Counted from the stretch's first letter, positions 25,921-35,725 are shown. The stretch is DNA of 37,646 nucleotides from Knoellia remsis (GCF_003002895.1 NZ_PVTI01000030.1:1-37646), one strand, 5' to 3'. Numbers and translations are program-made. The notes: generated from the letters alone by a model not told the origin.

Positions 25921-25973
25921 AAGGCGCGCACCCGGCATACCGAAACAACGGTCGTATGCCGGGTGCGCGCCTT
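25921..25973. terminator. Bidirectional terminator with CGGCATAC in both arms
   Basis: AAGGCGCGCACCCGGCATAC (25921-25940) pairs over all 20 bases with its complement at 25954-25973 around a 13-base loop, between the converging guaB3 and OFA genes. The octamer lies at the loop end of both arms, and a third copy is at 25911-25918 just before the hairpin. Confidence 0.85.
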
Positions 25974-25984
25974 CGCGCGCCGGC

Positions 25985-27556
25985 TCAGCTGAAGAGCTTC
26001 GCCGCGGTCGTGAGGGTCTGGAACACGCCGTAGGCCAGCAGCGCGATCGCCAGGCCCCAGGAGAAGACGACGCGCACCGTCGACGAGCTCGAGTGGGTCG
26101 CCTCGGCCGCCTCGGCCTCGGCCGCGAACTCCTTGTCCTTCGACGCCTGTGCGGCGACGACGTCCTTCGGCTCGTGGAACCGGTCGGCGACGGGCCGGAT
26201 GAGCAGGTTCGCGACGAACCCGACGGCGAGGATGCCGACCATGGTGAGCAGGGCCGGGCGGTACGCCTCCGCCGTCAGCGTGCCCGGCTTGCCCTGGGCG
26301 TCGAGGAAGGCGTTGATGATGAGCGGCCCGGCGACACCGGCGGCCGACCACGCGGTGAGGAGCCGGCCGTGGATGGCGCCGACCTGGAAGACGCCGAAGA
26401 GGTCGCGCAGGTAGGCCGGGACGGTCGCGAACCCGCCGCCGTAGAACGACAGGATGATCGCCGCGAGGAGGACGAAGAGGCCGACGGCGTTGTGACCCTG
26501 CGTGGCGAGCAGGACGTAGCAGACGAGGCCGACGCCGAGGTAGATCATGTAGATCGGCTTGCGTCCGATCTTGTCCGACGCGGTCGACCAGAGGAACCGG
26601 CCACCCATGTTGAACAGCGACAGCAGGCCGACGAACCCGCCCGCCGCACCGGCCGCGACCATCGAGGTGCCGTCGGCGCCGCGGAAGAAGTCCTGCACCA
26701 TCGGAGCGGCCTGCTCGAGGATGCCGATGCCGGCGGTGACGTTGCAGAACAGGACGACCCAGAGCAGCCAGAACTGCGGGGTCTTGATGGCGTTCGCGGC
26801 GGAGACGTCGCTGTCGGAGACGAGGGCCTTCTTCTTCACCGTCGACGGGTCGAACCCGGCGGGCTTCCACCCGGGCGCCGGAACGCGGACGTTGGCGACG
26901 CCGACCATCATGATGAGGAAGTAGGCGATGCCGAGGGTGACGAAGAGGAGCGTGAGCGCCCGGCCGTCGGCGAGCGAGCCCGGCGTGCTCGGGTCGAAGT
27001 CGGGGTCGTAGGCCGAGAGCAGCTGCCGCGAGAGCGGGCTCGCGACCATCGCACCGCCACCGAAGCCCATGATCGCCATGCCGGTCGCGAGACCCGGCCG
27101 GTCCGGGAACCACTTGATGAGGGTCGACACCGGGGAGATGTAGCCGATGCCGAGCCCGATGCCGCCGATGAACCCGTAGCCGAGGTAGAGCAGCCACAGC
27201 TGCTTGGTCGCGATGCCGAGCGAGCCGACGAGGAAGCCGAGCGCCCAGCAACAGGCGGCGACGAACATCGCCATGCGCGGGCCCTTGCGGTCGACCCAGG
27301 TGCCCATCACGGCGGCGGACAGGCCGAGCATGACGATGGCGATGGAGAAGACGATGCCGATCGCGGTCTGGCTCGCGCCGAAGTGCTGCACCATCGACGT
27401 CTTGTAGACGCTCGTCGCGTACACCTGCCCGATGCAGAGGTGGATCGCGAGTGCCGCCGGGGGGATGAGCCAGCGGTTGTAGCTCATCGGCGCCACGGTG
27501 TGGGCGCGGTCCAGCAGGGCGAGTGGGCCGCGTGACGCGGTCGACGTCGTTGTCAT
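25985..27556 (-). CDS. OFA-family (oxalate/formate antiporter type) MFS transporter
   Basis: A 523-residue major facilitator protein of the OFA family, first known from the oxalate:formate exchanger of Oxalobacter. Features: NRWLIPPAALAIHLCIGQVYATSVYK in helix 1, GTWVDRKGPRMAMFVAACC, YGFIGGIGLGIGYISPVSTLIKWFPDRPGLATGMAIMGFGGG (split here across helices 4-5), and FSDKIGRKPIYM-like ASDKIGRKP after helix 8. ATG at 27556 has AAAGG upstream; the longer frame is rejected. A charged Lys/Glu/Ala-rich stretch and an extra hydrophobic segment form the C terminus. Many OFA members carry other monocarboxylates, so formate is a guess, encouraged by the formate dehydrogenase 7 kb away. Confidence 0.88.
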   Translation of the reverse strand: MTTTSTASRGPLALLDRAHTVAPMSYNRWLIPPAALAIHLCIGQVYATSVYKTSMVQHFGASQTAIGIVFSIAIVMLGLSAAVMGTWVDRKGPRMAMFVAACCWALGFLVGSLGIATKQLWLLYLGYGFIGGIGLGIGYISPVSTLIKWFPDRPGLATGMAIMGFGGGAMVASPLSRQLLSAYDPDFDPSTPGSLADGRALTLLFVTLGIAYFLIMMVGVANVRVPAPGWKPAGFDPSTVKKKALVSDSDVSAANAIKTPQFWLLWVVLFCNVTAGIGILEQAAPMVQDFFRGADGTSMVAAGAAGGFVGLLSLFNMGGRFLWSTASDKIGRKPIYMIYLGVGLVCYVLLATQGHNAVGLFVLLAAIILSFYGGGFATVPAYLRDLFGVFQVGAIHGRLLTAWSAAGVAGPLIINAFLDAQGKPGTLTAEAYRPALLTMVGILAVGFVANLLIRPVADRFHEPKDVVAAQASKDKEFAAEAEAAEATHSSSSTVRVVFSWGLAIALLAYGVFQTLTTAAKLFS

Positions 27557-27684
27557 GGGGGGCCTTTCGAGGCAGGACATCCGGGCCGTGGGCGTACGGC
27601 ACCGAGGCAGGGTACGTGCATGTGCTTCCCGCCACAGCGACGGGCAAACATCGAATCTAGTCTGGCGCGGACACCGCCGCGCTG

Positions 27685-27700
27685 ATTACCCTTGGGTAAT
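27685..27700 (+). promoter_or_regulatory. Palindrome over the gabD2 -10 box and start codon
   Basis: ATTACCC and GGGTAAT are perfect 7-bp arms around TT. The left arm contains most of the -10 box TACCCT (27687-27692) and the right arm ends in the AT of the ATG start at 27699. A bound protein would block both transcription and initiation. Confidence 0.55.
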
Positions 27701-29288
27701 GACTGGTGTCGTCGTTGACCCCGAGCTCGACCCGAGTGCCACGTATGCCGTGGACCCGGCCCGCGTCCGTCGGCTCGCCGCCGACGTGGTCGCCTCGCCG
27801 GGCGCCGAGCACCATGTGAGCCACAGCCCCATGACCGGAGCGCCGGTGGCGTCGCTGCCGGTCTCGAGCGCGGAGGACGTCGCCGTCGCGATCAGCACGG
27901 CCCGGGCAGCCCAGCGCGCCTGGGCGGCCACGGACGTCGAGCGCCGGGCCGCGGTGCTCATGCGCTTCCACGACCTCGTCCTCGAGCGCCAGGTCGAGCT
28001 GCTCGACCTCATCCAGCTCGAGTCGGGCAAATCGCGGGCGCACGCCTTCGAGGAGATCGCCGACTGTGCCATCGCCGCCCGGCACTACGGCCGCCGCGCC
28101 GCGGACTACCTCGCCGACCTCCGTGTCCCCGGCGTCATCCCCGTGCTGTCGCAGGCCGTCGAGAGCCGTCGCCCCAAGGGCGTCGTCGGGGTCGTCTCAC
28201 CGTGGAACTACCCGCTCAGCCTGGCCATCACCGACGCCATGCCGGCCCTCGTCGCCGGCAACGCCGTGGTCCTGCGCCCGGACCAGCAGACCTCGCTCAC
28301 CGCACTCGCCGGGGTCGAGCTGCTGCGGGAGGCAGGCCTGCCGGACGGCGTCCTCCAGGTCGTCCTCGGACCAGGTGCCTCGACCGGGCAGGCGGTCGTC
28401 GACCGGGCCGACTACATCTGCTACACCGGCTCCACCCCGACCGGCCGCCGGGTCGGACAGTCCGCCGCCGAGCGGCTCGTCGGGTTCAGTCTCGAGCTCG
28501 GCGGCAAGAACTCCCTCTACGTCGCCGACGACGCCGACCTCGACCGGGCCGTCGCCGGTGCCGTGCGGGCGAGCTTCGCCTCCGCCGGGCAGCTGTGCAT
28601 CAGCGCCGAGCGGATCCTCGTGCACCGCGACGTCAAGGACGAGTTCGTCACCCGCTTCGTCGACGCGGTCGAGCAGCTGCGACTCGGCACCTCCCTCACC
28701 TACGACTACGACATCGGCTCGCTCGTCGGCCAGCGCCAGCTCGATACCGTGACCGCGCACGTCGAGGACGCCCGGAGCAAGGGCGCCGTCGTCCTCACCG
28801 GGGGGCGGGCGCGCCCCGATGTCGGACCGTTCGTGTACGAGCCGACGGTCCTCACCGGCGTGACCGAGGCGATGGTGTGTCGCAACGACGAGACCTTCGG
28901 ACCGGTCGTCTCGATCTACGAGGTCGGCTCCGACGACGAGGCGGTCGCCTTCGCCAACGACACCGAGTACGGCCTCAACGCGTCGGTGTGGACGCGCGAC
29001 GTCGCGCGTGGTCGCCGGGTCGCCGCGCGCATCCGCACCGGGACGGTCAACATCAACGAGGCGTATGCCGCTGCGTGGGGTTCCATGGGTGCCTCCATGG
29101 GCGGGATGAAGGCCTCCGGCATCGGCCGCCGCCACGGACGCGAGGGCATCCTCAAGTACACCGAGAGCCAGAACATCACCGCGCAGCGGCTCGTGCCCAT
29201 CGGGGAAATGCCCGGGCTGTCAGCGCAGCGCTACGCGCAGGTCATGACGCTCGCCCTCAAGGGCATGCGCCGGCTCGGGTTCCGGTGA
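27699..29288 (+). CDS. gabD2: NADP-type succinate-semialdehyde dehydrogenase
   Basis: Aldehyde dehydrogenase of 529 residues, by resemblance the actinobacterial GabD2 type that oxidises succinate semialdehyde to succinate. The catalytic residues are in place: Asn in VVSPWNYPLSLAITDAMP, Glu in FSLELGGKNSLYV and Cys300 in SAGQLCISAERI. The FGPVVSIYEV and GLNASVWTRD segments and the C-terminal GRRHGREGILKYTESQNI motif are typical. The ATG at 27699 has a -10 box six bases upstream (leaderless) within a palindrome. The stop overlaps the GTG of the GMC oxidoreductase, so the two form an operon. The exact substrate is inferred from family and conserved neighbourhood. Confidence 0.88.
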   Translation: MTGVVVDPELDPSATYAVDPARVRRLAADVVASPGAEHHVSHSPMTGAPVASLPVSSAEDVAVAISTARAAQRAWAATDVERRAAVLMRFHDLVLERQVELLDLIQLESGKSRAHAFEEIADCAIAARHYGRRAADYLADLRVPGVIPVLSQAVESRRPKGVVGVVSPWNYPLSLAITDAMPALVAGNAVVLRPDQQTSLTALAGVELLREAGLPDGVLQVVLGPGASTGQAVVDRADYICYTGSTPTGRRVGQSAAERLVGFSLELGGKNSLYVADDADLDRAVAGAVRASFASAGQLCISAERILVHRDVKDEFVTRFVDAVEQLRLGTSLTYDYDIGSLVGQRQLDTVTAHVEDARSKGAVVLTGGRARPDVGPFVYEPTVLTGVTEAMVCRNDETFGPVVSIYEVGSDDEAVAFANDTEYGLNASVWTRDVARGRRVAARIRTGTVNINEAYAAAWGSMGASMGGMKASGIGRRHGREGILKYTESQNITAQRLVPIGEMPGLSAQRYAQVMTLALKGMRRLGFR

Positions 29289-31063
29289 GCGACAACGGGA
29301 TCGGCGGCGAGGCCGCCGCTGCCGCAGACGTGCCGGGCACCGCAGGGACCGACGTCGACGTCGTCGTCATCGGCACCGGGTTCGGTGGGTCGGTCGCCGC
29401 GCTCCGGCTCGCGGAGAAGGGCTACTCGGTCCACATGCTCGAGGCGGGGCGCCGCTTCGAGGACGAGGACTTCGCGAAGACGTCCTGGGATACCCGCAAC
29501 TACCTGTGGGCGCCGCAGCTCGGCTGCTACGGCATCCAGCGGATCCACAAGCTGCCCGACGTCATGATCCTCGCCGGGGCGGGGGTCGGCGGTGGCTCGC
29601 TCAACTACGCGAACACCCTCTACGTCCCACCGGAGCCGTTCTTCCGCGACCGGCAGTGGGGCCACATCACCGACTGGCAGGCCGAGCTCGCCCCCCACTA
29701 CGACACCGCCCAGCGCATGCTCGGTGTCGTCGAGAACACCATCGAGGGGCCCGTCGAGCAGATCTGGCGCGAGGTGGCCGCGGACATGGGTGTGCCCGAG
29801 ACCTTCCACAAGACTCCCGTCGGGATCTACTTCGGCAAGCCGGGCGTCGAGGTGGACGACCCCTACTTCGGGGGAGCCGGGCCGAAGCGCAAGGGTTGCA
29901 CCCAGTGCGGCAACTGCATGGTCGGCTGTCGTCACGGCGCGAAGAACACGCTGCGCAAGAACTACCTCCACCTCGCCGAGAACCTCGGGGTCGTCATCGA
30001 GCCGATGCGCACGGTGACCCGGCTGGGAGTGGTGCCGGGCAGCGGAGGCGAGCGGCCGGCATACGAGACCTATCGGGTGCTGCACGAGCGGACCGGACCC
30101 GTGCCCGGCAAGGACCCTCGCGTCATCACCGCCCGGCACGTCGTCGTCGCGGCGGGCACGTGGGGGACCCAGACGCTGCTGCACACGATGGCGGCCGAGG
30201 GCGAGCTGCCCCGGATGTCGCGCCGGCTCGGCGAGCTGACCCGGACCAACAGCGAGGCGCTGCTCGGTGCCATGACCCAGCACGTCGACCCCAAAGCCGA
30301 ACTCGCACAAGGGATTGCGATCACGTCGTCGTTCCACCCGGACGCGGACACGCACGTCGAGAACGTCCGCTACGGCCCGGGATCGAACGCGATGGGACTG
30401 CTGTCGACGGTGCTCGTCCCCGGCGACACCGGGCGGCCGCGTCCGGTGGAGTTCGTCCTGTCGCTGCTGCGCGAGCCGCAGCAGCTGTTCAAGCAGTTCC
30501 CCATGACGCGCCGGTGGAGCGAGCGGATCATCATCGGGCTCGTCATGCAGACCCGCGACAACTCGCTGCGGGTGTCCGGCAAGCGCGGCCTCTTCGGGCG
30601 GGTCCGGCTCACGTCGACCCAGGGCCACGGCGAACCCAACCCCACCTTCATCAAGGCCGGGCACGAGGCGATGACCGCCGTGGCGCAGCGACTCCAGAAG
30701 CTCACCGGCGAGTACACCATCGCCGGAGGCACGTGGGGCGAGGTCTTCGACGTGCCGCTCACCGCGCACTTCCTCGGCGGCGTCGTCATCGGTGACTCGC
30801 CGGAGACCGGCGTCATCGACGCCTACCACCGGCTCTGGGGGCACCCCGGCATCTCCGTCGTCGACGGGTCGGCGATCTCGGCGAACCTCGGGGTCAACCC
30901 GTCGCTGACGATCACCGCACAGTCCGAGCGGGCGATGTCGCTGTGGCCGAACCGCGGTGAGCTCGACCCGCGGCCCGCGCAGGACGAGGCCTACCGCAGG
31001 CTCGACCCGGTGCCCGCCAAGAACCCGGCTGTGAGCACGATGAGAGTGCGCAGCGCCGGCTGA
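29285..31063 (+). CDS. GMC-family FAD oxidoreductase, cholesterol-oxidase-like
   Basis: A 592-residue flavoprotein resembling mycobacterial ChoD. The Rossmann FAD motif VVVIGTGFGGSVAALRLAEKG is split over about 23-43, GAGVGGGSLNYANTLYVPP follows near 100-118, and the C-terminal GVIDAYHRLWGHPGISVVDGSAISANLGVNPSLTI region (in two parts) closes the FAD site with the expected His and Asn. A ferredoxin-like Cys set, GCTQCGNCMVGCRHGAKNTL, lies near residue 204 and is present in this subgroup. GTG start overlaps the gabD2 stop (GTGA). Despite the ChoD label, members of this group often do not oxidise cholesterol; the physiological substrate is unknown. Confidence 0.87.
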   Translation: MSDNGIGGEAAAAADVPGTAGTDVDVVVIGTGFGGSVAALRLAEKGYSVHMLEAGRRFEDEDFAKTSWDTRNYLWAPQLGCYGIQRIHKLPDVMILAGAGVGGGSLNYANTLYVPPEPFFRDRQWGHITDWQAELAPHYDTAQRMLGVVENTIEGPVEQIWREVAADMGVPETFHKTPVGIYFGKPGVEVDDPYFGGAGPKRKGCTQCGNCMVGCRHGAKNTLRKNYLHLAENLGVVIEPMRTVTRLGVVPGSGGERPAYETYRVLHERTGPVPGKDPRVITARHVVVAAGTWGTQTLLHTMAAEGELPRMSRRLGELTRTNSEALLGAMTQHVDPKAELAQGIAITSSFHPDADTHVENVRYGPGSNAMGLLSTVLVPGDTGRPRPVEFVLSLLREPQQLFKQFPMTRRWSERIIIGLVMQTRDNSLRVSGKRGLFGRVRLTSTQGHGEPNPTFIKAGHEAMTAVAQRLQKLTGEYTIAGGTWGEVFDVPLTAHFLGGVVIGDSPETGVIDAYHRLWGHPGISVVDGSAISANLGVNPSLTITAQSERAMSLWPNRGELDPRPAQDEAYRRLDPVPAKNPAVSTMRVRSAG

Positions 31064-31081
31064 GGGGTGAGGCTGGTTGTC

Positions 31082-32488
31082 ATGGACAGCAGCACCTCCC
31101 ATGGCAGCCCGTGGCTCGCGGACCTCGACGAGCGGCCGTCGCTGTCGACGCTGCTCACCGGGCACGAGGACACCGATGTCGCCGTCGTCGGCGCCGGCAT
31201 CGTCGGGCTGACGACGGCACTGCTCGCGCTGCGCGACGGGTTGCGCGTCGTCGTCCTCGAGGGCGCTCGCGTCGGCACCGGCACGACAGGGCACACGACC
31301 GGCAAGGTGACCGCCCAGCACTCGCTCGTCTACGCCGACCTCCTTGACCGCGTGGGCGTCGAGAAGGCACAGGCGTATGCCGACGCCAACGTCGCGGGGA
31401 TCGCGCTCGTGGAGCGGCTCGCCGACGAGCTCGGCATCGAGTGCGAGCTGACGCGGACGGACGCGCTGGCCTACGGGCGGTTCGCCTCGACGCGGTCTCG
31501 CATCGAGCGGGAGGTCGAGGCCGCGGTGCGGCTCGGACTGCCGGCGTCCTTCGTCACCGAATCCGACCTGCCGTTCGAGATCGACTCCGGCGTGGTCTTC
31601 GCCGACCAGCTGCACCTGCACGCCGGCCGGTATGCCGTCGGGCTGGCTCGCGCGGTCCGGGGCGCCGGCGGGGTCATCCACGAGGGGGCTCGGGTGACGG
31701 ACATCGCCGAGGGAGACGGCCGTGTCGAGCTGACGACGTCCTCGGGCACGGTCAACGCCGACCACGCCGTCGTCGCGACGTTGCTGCCGCCGGGGCTGAT
31801 GGGTGGCTTCTTCGCCCGCACCCGGCCGAAGGGGTCCTACGGCCTCGCGGTGCAGCTGTCCTCGCCGCCGCCCGCGTCCATGACGATCTCAGTCGATGAG
31901 CCGGCGCGCTCGACGCGTCCCTGGACGCCCCCGGGGGGTGGCCACGGGCTCGTCGTCGTCGGCAACGGCCACGACGTCGGCGACGGCAGCGACGGGCTCG
32001 AGAAGGTGGCCGACCTCGAGCGGTGGACCCGGGCCACCTTCCCGGTGACGTCGGTCGACCACCGGTGGTTCGCCCACGACTACACGACTCCCGATACGGT
32101 GCCCTATGTCGGTCGCCCGCCGTTGGCCGAGAACACTGCTGTCGCAACGGGATTCGGCAAGTGGGGGCTGGCTGCGGGAAGCGCTGCAGCGGTGATGGTC
32201 ACCGACGCGATCGCCGGACGGGACAATGCGTGGGCGGAGATGTTCGACGCCTCCCGCCGCGACACCCTGCGGGCGCTGCCGAAGCTCGCGGTCGACAACG
32301 CCAAGGTCGGCGCCGACCTCGTGACCGGACAGCTGCGCACCGGCGCGCCGCGGTGCACCCACCTCGGCTGTCGGCTGCGCTGGAACGACGCCGAGACGAC
32401 GTGGGACTGCTACTGCCACGGTTCTCGGTTCGGCCAGGACGGCGAGGTCCTCACCGGCCCGGCGACGCGCCCGCTCGATCTGGGCTGA
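31082..32488 (+). CDS. FAD-dependent oxidoreductase fused to a Rieske domain
   Basis: A DAO-type flavoprotein of about 468 residues with a C-terminal Rieske [2Fe-2S] domain. The FAD-binding motif [20 protein letters not shown] lies near 32-51, followed by [20 protein letters not shown], typical of the group. The Rieske ligands are CTH (Cys and His) near 425 and CYCHGSRF near 443, the normal C-X-H and C-X2-H spacing. The start may be the ATG at 31082 or a GTG at 31067. Only 18 bases separate it from the GMC gene, so it is probably the last gene of the gabD2 operon. It may pass electrons from an unknown amine or acid to the Rieske centre. It converges with the ABC gene eight bases away. Confidence 0.85.
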   Translation: MDSSTSHGSPWLADLDERPSLSTLLTGHEDTDVAVVGAGIVGLTTALLALRDGLRVVVLEGARVGTGTTGHTTGKVTAQHSLVYADLLDRVGVEKAQAYADANVAGIALVERLADELGIECELTRTDALAYGRFASTRSRIEREVEAAVRLGLPASFVTESDLPFEIDSGVVFADQLHLHAGRYAVGLARAVRGAGGVIHEGARVTDIAEGDGRVELTTSSGTVNADHAVVATLLPPGLMGGFFARTRPKGSYGLAVQLSSPPPASMTISVDEPARSTRPWTPPGGGHGLVVVGNGHDVGDGSDGLEKVADLERWTRATFPVTSVDHRWFAHDYTTPDTVPYVGRPPLAENTAVATGFGKWGLAAGSAAAVMVTDAIAGRDNAWAEMFDASRRDTLRALPKLAVDNAKVGADLVTGQLRTGAPRCTHLGCRLRWNDAETTWDCYCHGSRFGQDGEVLTGPATRPLDLG

Positions 32489-32496
32489 CGGGCGCG

Positions 32497-34302
32497 TCAG
32501 TCCTCGTCGCGCCAGGCGCGCCACAGGGCGGCGTAGGCGCCGTCGCGCTCCATGAGCTCGTCGTGCGTGCCGAGCTCGGCGATCCGGCCGCCGTCGACGA
32601 CGCACACCCGGTCCGCGTCGTAGGCGGTGTGCAGCCGGTGGGCTATCGCGACCACCGTTCGTCCCTGCGTCACTGCCGCGAGGGAGCGTTCAAGGTGCCG
32701 GGCGGCACGCGGGTCGAGCAGCGACGTCGCCTCGTCGAGGACGAGGGTGTGCGGGTCGGCGAGGACGAGCCGGGCCAGCGCGAGCTGTTGCGCCTGTGAG
32801 TCGGTGAGCGCGTGCCCGCCGGACCCGACGGTCGTGTCGAGTCCCTCGGGGAGCGCACGCACCCAGGCGTCGGCATCGACGGCCGCGAGGGCGGCATACA
32901 CCTCGTCGTCGGAGGCGCCCGGCCGCGGCAGGCGCAGGTTCTCGCCCACGGTGCCCACGAAGACGTGGTGCTCCTGGGTGACGAGCGCGACCTCGCCGCG
33001 GAGTCGCGCGAGGGTGAGGTCGACCAGGGGCACTCCGCCGACGGTGACTCGCCCGGTGCGGGGACCGTCGATGCCGGCGATGAGCTGGCCGAGGGTGGAC
33101 TTGCCGGCGCCGGAGGGGCCGACGATGGCGAGGCGTTCGCCGGGGCGCAGGGTGAGCGAGACGCCGTGGAGGACGTCGCGGCCGTCGCGGTAGGAGTAGC
33201 GGACGTCCTCGACCGCGATGCCGTCGCCGTGGGGCTCCCCGCCCGTGGCGATGCGGTCCGGCGGTACCTCGCCGACGCCGAGAACGCGCGCGAGAGACGT
33301 TGCCGCGAACTGGATCTCGTCGAGCCAGCTGATCAGGTCCCCGAGGGGGTCGAGCATCTGCTGGATGTAGAGCGTCACCGCGGTCGCGGCGCCGATGGTG
33401 ACGTAGCCGTTCCACGACAGCCAGCCACCCCACAGCACCGACACGGCCACGGGCAGGAAGAAGCCGATCTCCAGCCACGGGAACCACCGCATCCGGAGCG
33501 AGACGCCGAGCCGTTCGGCCCGCGCGGCCTCATCGAGCGCGTCGTCGAACCGCTCGCGGCGGCGCTCGCTCAGGCTGAGGGCATCCATGGTGCGCAGGCC
33601 CTCGATCGTCTCTGCGCCAACGGAGTTCAGTCGGGCATAGCTCGCGTGCTCCCACAGGTAGACGCGACCGGCGCGGCGGAGGTACCACCGGCTCGAGGGG
33701 ACGTGCAGCAGCAGCGGAGTGAGCAGGGCGAGGGCCGCGAGTGGTGAGGTGAAGACTGCGGCGACGACGGTGGCGGTGACGGTCATGACGGACACGACGA
33801 TGGCCGGGATGCCGAACCGGATGACGTGGGTCATCGCGTCGATGTCGTTCGTCGTGCGCGCGACGAGGTCACCGGTGCCGGCACGCTCGATCGTCGAGAG
33901 CGGCAGCCGGACGGCGTCGCGGACGAAGTCCTCGCGCAGCCGCGCGAAGACGTGCTCGGACAGCACGAACGCCGCCCGCCGCGCGAACCACGTGAGCACC
34001 GTCTGGGCGAGGATCGCCGCGACGAGGACGCCGATGAGGACGTCGATGCGGCCGAGGTCGGCGCCGGTGCTGCTGCCGTCGCGGCCGGCGCGGGTGACCG
34101 TCTCGACGATCTGCCCGACGACCCACGGGCCGACGAGCCCGACGAGCGCCGCGAGCCCGTGCAGGACGAGGACGACGGCGAGCGGGCGCCGGTGCGAGCG
34201 CAGCAGGACGCGGACGTGCCTGGTCACGGTCTGCCGGGTCGCGATGGGCAGCGAGCGCCGGGCGTGGTCGGTCTCGCCGATGCGGGACAGGATCGGGGTC
34301 AT
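32497..34302 (-). CDS. ABC exporter half-transporter (membrane plus ATPase domain)
   Basis: A 601-residue type IV ABC half-transporter: about six membrane helices (40-310) followed by an ATPase domain (about 355-590). Walker A is GPSGAGKST, Q-loop VTQEHHVFVGTV, Walker B HTLVLDEATSLLD and the switch His in AIAHRL, all sound. The signature motif, normally LSGGQ, reads LTDSQ. It is thus one half of an asymmetric heterodimer, supplying the good Walker A and the poor signature. The partner is directly upstream and supplies LSGGQ with a degenerate Walker A, but is broken by a deletion. The substrate is unknown. Confidence 0.9.
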   Translation of the reverse strand: MTPILSRIGETDHARRSLPIATRQTVTRHVRVLLRSHRRPLAVVLVLHGLAALVGLVGPWVVGQIVETVTRAGRDGSSTGADLGRIDVLIGVLVAAILAQTVLTWFARRAAFVLSEHVFARLREDFVRDAVRLPLSTIERAGTGDLVARTTNDIDAMTHVIRFGIPAIVVSVMTVTATVVAAVFTSPLAALALLTPLLLHVPSSRWYLRRAGRVYLWEHASYARLNSVGAETIEGLRTMDALSLSERRRERFDDALDEAARAERLGVSLRMRWFPWLEIGFFLPVAVSVLWGGWLSWNGYVTIGAATAVTLYIQQMLDPLGDLISWLDEIQFAATSLARVLGVGEVPPDRIATGGEPHGDGIAVEDVRYSYRDGRDVLHGVSLTLRPGERLAIVGPSGAGKSTLGQLIAGIDGPRTGRVTVGGVPLVDLTLARLRGEVALVTQEHHVFVGTVGENLRLPRPGASDDEVYAALAAVDADAWVRALPEGLDTTVGSGGHALTDSQAQQLALARLVLADPHTLVLDEATSLLDPRAARHLERSLAAVTQGRTVVAIAHRLHTAYDADRVCVVDGGRIAELGTHDELMERDGAYAALWRAWRDED

Positions 34303-34305
34303 CGC

Positions 34306-35659
34306 TCAGTCACCTTCTCCGCGCAGGACGATGCGCCGGTATGCCGGGTGCTCGCGCGAGAGGTCGCGGTGCGTCCCGTGGGCGGTCACCTTGCCGTGCT
34401 CGGCGACGAGGACGGTGTCGGCGCGATCGAGGAGCAGTGGGCTCGCCGTGACGAGGACGGTCGTGGCGCCGGCCCGGTGCTTCGGGAGCCGCTCGGCGAT
34501 ACGTGCCTCGGTGTGGGCGTCGACGGCGCTCGTCGGCTCGACGAGGACGAGAACCTCGGGGTCGCGCAGGAGGGCACGGGCGAGGGCGAGGCGCTGGCGC
34601 TGGCCGCCGGAGAGGGCGCGGCCGCGCTCCTCGAGCTCGCCGTCGAGCCGGCCGTCGACCGAGTCGATGGCGTCGGCCGCATCGGCGGTGTGCAGGGCGG
34701 CCCACAGCTCGGTGTCGTCGGCCCGGCCGCTCGGGTCGAGCTCGCCGCGCACCGGACCGCTGAAGAGGTACGGGTCGGACTCGGAGACGACGATGCGCCG
34801 GCGCACCTCCTCGATGGGGAGGTCGTCGAGGCTGGTGTCGCCCCAGGTCACGCCGTGCCGTCCGGGCACGATCCGGCCGAGGCGCGCCGCGATGGCCGCG
34901 GACTCCTCGGGGCGCGCCGACACGATGGCGGTGAGCTGGCCCGGCTCGATGCGCACGCCCGAGACAGGATCGACGAGCGGCCCATCCCCTGTCCCGATCC
35001 CACCCAATTGGACGGTTCGGGACGGACCGATCTGGGACGACGGGTGGTCGGGCTCGGCCGCGAGGATGGGGACGAGCCGGCCGGCCATGACCCGCGAGGT
35101 GATGAGCTTGTTGACGAACTCCGTCGCCGTCCGCAGTGGCATCGTGAGGAACGCGGTGTACCCGTAGAACGCGACGAGCTGCCCCGCGGAGATCTCGCCC
35201 GAGACCGCGAGGTGCGCGCCGAGGCCGGTGACCACGACGACGAAGATGCCGGGCAGCAGCACCTGCGCCGCGTCGAGCAGCGCCTGCACGGAGGCCATGC
35301 GGATGCCCGCGTCGCGCACGCGAGAGGACTGGCCGGCATACCGGCCGAGGAAGTTCTCCTCACCGCCCACGCCGCGCAACACGCGCAACCCGGCCACGGT
35401 GTCCGCGCCGAGCGCGGTGAGCCGGCCGGCCTGGTCGCGCTGCGCCTGCTGGCGCTTCTGCAGCGGACGCATGATGAGCGCCAGGGACGAGATGAGCAGC
35501 GGCCCGCCGACGAGCATGACGACACCGAGGAGCACCGAGCCGCGCAGCAGGATGACCGACACGACGACGAAGCCGGACCAGCCACAGGAGCAGGCGGTCG
35601 GCGTTCGTCGGGGGAGTGGCGTCTGGCTCCAGCTCGTAGGGCCACGTGGTCGTCGGCAT
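34306..35659 (-). pseudogene. Partner ABC half-transporter with internal deletion and frameshift
   Basis: The N terminus is readable from the ATG at 35659 (MPTTTWPYELEPDATPP, then RLLLWLVR). Near 35570-35580 the frame shifts and the sequence jumps to FVVVSVILLRGSVLLGVVML, which in full-length relatives lies about 130 residues further on, in the fourth membrane helix. About three helices are therefore lost and the remainder is out of frame with the start. From there 418 codons are intact to the stop at 34306. The ATPase part has SARPEES in place of Walker A, a good LSGGQRQRLALARAL signature, and VEPTSAVD at Walker B, the expected degenerate half of a heterodimer. The intact downstream gene lies three bases on. 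Confidence 0.8.
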
Positions 35660-35725
35660 CGCGTCCCTCACGCTAGGTGTGGCGGACGGGCTCGGGCCAC
35701 CGAGTTTCCGCTCAGGTGAGGCGTT

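Noticed and set aside
34306-35659. Programmed frameshift in the ABC gene
   Set aside because: The fused product would still lack about three membrane helices, so a deletion explains the data better.
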